DNA of 64,000 nucleotides. Source: Nocardia brevicatena NBRC 12119. Its GTDB lineage: Bacteria; Actinomycetota; Actinomycetes; Mycobacteriales; Mycobacteriaceae. Position 1 is the stretch's first letter. Each line of letters starts with the position of its first letter. The stretch lies in assembly GCF_000308495.1 (NCBI RefSeq), contig NZ_BAFU01000070.1, forward strand, positions 62,001 to 126,000, written 5' to 3'. Shown piece after piece: positions 62,862 through 64,000 of this stretch. A program made the position numbers and the translations under genes. Below the pieces are notes generated by a model. That model searched no databases. It was not told the DNA's origin and saw nothing but the letters and a program-made list of their open reading frames with translations.

Positions 62862-63859
62862 GTCGGCGCGGCCGTTCCTCGGCCAGTTACGACGAGACGG
62901 ATGTGCGGGTGCGTCCGGGCCGCAGCTCGCGCCCGCGCACCAAGAACCGGCCGGAGCATCGGGATGCCCAACCGGCCATGGTGGTGTCGGTGGACCGGGG
63001 CCGCTGGGGTTGTGTGCTCGACGGCGACCCGGACCGACCGATCGTGGCCATGCGCGCCCGCGAACTCGGCCGCACCCCTATCGTGGTGGGCGACCGGGTG
63101 CATGTGGTCGGTGACCTGTCCGGCCGCCCGGACACCCTGGCCCGGATCGTGCGGGTGGCCGAGCGCACCACTGTCCTGCGCCGTACCGCCGATGACACCG
63201 ACCCGTTCGAGCGCGTGGTCGTCGGCAATGCCGAACAGCTGTTCATCGTGGTCGCGCTCGCCGACCCGCCACCACGCACCGGTTTCGTCGAACGCACCAT
63301 GGTCGCCGCCTACGCCGGCGGTCTGGAACCGATTCTGTGCCTGACCAAACATGATCTGGCCGACGGCACCGAATTCGCCGCGGCCTTCGCCGATCTCGAT
63401 CTCACCATCGTCTACGGCGGTATCGAAGACCGTCTCGATACCGTGTTGGAACTGCTCACCGGCCGCCTCACCTGCTTCTTGGGCCATTCCGGGGTCGGCA
63501 AGTCGACACTGGTGAATCGCCTTGTCCCCGAAGCGGATCGAGCTGTCGGCGAGGTCTCGGGCGTCGGCAAGGGCAAACACACCTCGACCCAGTCGGTGGC
63601 GCTGCCCCTACCCGACAGCGGCTGGGTCATCGACACCCCCGGTGTCCGCTCCTTCGGCCTGGCCCATATCACCCCCGACGATGTCATCGCTGCCTTCACG
63701 GATCTGTCCGCCGCCACCGAGGACTGTCCCCGCGGCTGCACCCACCTCGGCCCGCCCGCCGACCCCGAATGCGCCCTGGACGACCTCCCGGGCAAAGAAC
63801 GCCGCGTCGCCGCCATCCGCCGCCTACTGGTCGCCCTGGCCTCGAACGATCCCTGGTGA
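62858..63859 (+). CDS. rsgA: RsgA, ribosome small-subunit assembly GTPase
   Basis: A 333-residue circularly permuted GTPase. An OB domain ([13 protein letters not shown]...) is followed by G4 TKHD, G1 [10 protein letters not shown]3 DTPG and the C-terminal zinc site C-x4-C-x-H...C. Homology with Rv3228 starts before YDETDV, but no ATG/GTG lies between that and the aroA stop. A CTG overlapping the stop as CTGA, with AGGGGGC upstream, is the best start; the alternative ATG at 62810 lies inside aroA. Confidence 0.9.
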   Translation: MSRRGRSSASYDETDVRVRPGRSSRPRTKNRPEHRDAQPAMVVSVDRGRWGCVLDGDPDRPIVAMRARELGRTPIVVGDRVHVVGDLSGRPDTLARIVRVAERTTVLRRTADDTDPFERVVVGNAEQLFIVVALADPPPRTGFVERTMVAAYAGGLEPILCLTKHDLADGTEFAAAFADLDLTIVYGGIEDRLDTVLELLTGRLTCFLGHSGVGKSTLVNRLVPEADRAVGEVSGVGKGKHTSTQSVALPLPDSGWVIDTPGVRSFGLAHITPDDVIAAFTDLSAATEDCPRGCTHLGPPADPECALDDLPGKERRVAAIRRLLVALASNDPW

Positions 63860-63876
63860 TCCCGACCGGCCGCTCG

Positions 63877-64000
63877 TCATCGTTTGGGTGGTAGCGATCG
63901 CGCGTATTCCGCTCCGCGGTCGCTCCATTCCCGCAACGCCCCGTCATCGGCCACCGCCTCGGCCGTGACCCGCAGCCATCCGTCCAGTTCCCGCCCGCGC
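63877..64000 (-). CDS. C-terminal part of an unidentified gene, cut by window end
   Basis: One minus-strand frame stays open from the window edge to a TGA at 63877 and reads as a credible protein end: GRELDGWLRVTAEAVADD, then ALREWSDRGAEYARSLPPKR. Codon bias is like the neighbours. It converges with rsgA, 17 nt apart. I cannot name the family from 40 residues; the start lies outside the window. Confidence 0.55.
   Translation of the reverse strand, partial: RGRELDGWLRVTAEAVADDGALREWSDRGAEYARSLPPKR

Overview
The window is about 64 kb of GC-rich actinobacterial chromosome, most likely from a Nocardia-type member of the Mycobacteriales. The call rests on lineage genes rather than a marker rRNA: WhiB1, WhiB7 with an AT-hook, mycoredoxin, the SigH/RshA redox sigma pair, AdnA/AdnB, UvrD2, the PdtaS kinase, a 24-residue bL37-type ribosomal protein and an Rpf resuscitation factor. 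Gene order, as I recall it, follows the Mycobacterium tuberculosis Rv3193c-Rv3228 stretch closely, so most of the window is conserved backbone.

Layout. 1-1,118: initiator tRNA, then an Rpf gene behind a CRP-like site and a long folded leader. 1,135-16,904: UPF0182 membrane protein, PPA1309-family protein, Lon-like PDZ protease, mycoredoxin, UvrD2, the whiB7 leader and gene, ABC1 kinase, a TOMM-type leader-binding homologue, a DUF2342 metalloprotease, NudC, a potassium channel and a DoxX-like protein. The mycoredoxin-to-metalloprotease block is inverted relative to M. tuberculosis. 17,056-25,752: AdnB/AdnA recombination helicase-nuclease, a LipV-like hydrolase and an alkyltransferase-like protein.

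25,787-37,310 is about 11.5 kb that interrupts the conserved order. It holds a fused MobA-MoeA molybdenum cofactor gene, an autoregulated MerR gene, a secreted S1 peptidase, a compact nitrite-assimilation operon (narK, nirB, nirD, HemD-winged-helix fusion, sirohydrochlorin chelatase) and a GntR regulator. The operon couples nitrate/nitrite uptake, siroheme nitrite reduction and siroheme supply. The MoCo fusion could serve a nitrate reductase encoded elsewhere.

37,462-64,000 returns to backbone: TIGR02569 protein, MoeZ, DUF3152 protease-like protein, TetR, DUF3107, YceI, XRE regulator, ferritin-like protein, PhaC-like hydrolase, RhlE, a PQQ-propeller-like protein, F420-type oxidoreductase, GNAT, lipid kinase, WhiB1, PdtaS, biotin carrier, bL37, RshA/SigH, YbaK, a secreted small protein, SRAP/HMCES, aldehyde dehydrogenase, AroA, RsgA and a gene cut by the window end.

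The most unusual non-coding content is (i) three copies of a roughly 100-nt intergenic palindrome whose arms differ between copies but stay complementary, (ii) a second interspersed repeat present twice between divergent genes, (iii) a complete-looking whiB7 attenuation leader, and (iv) a structured rpf leader.
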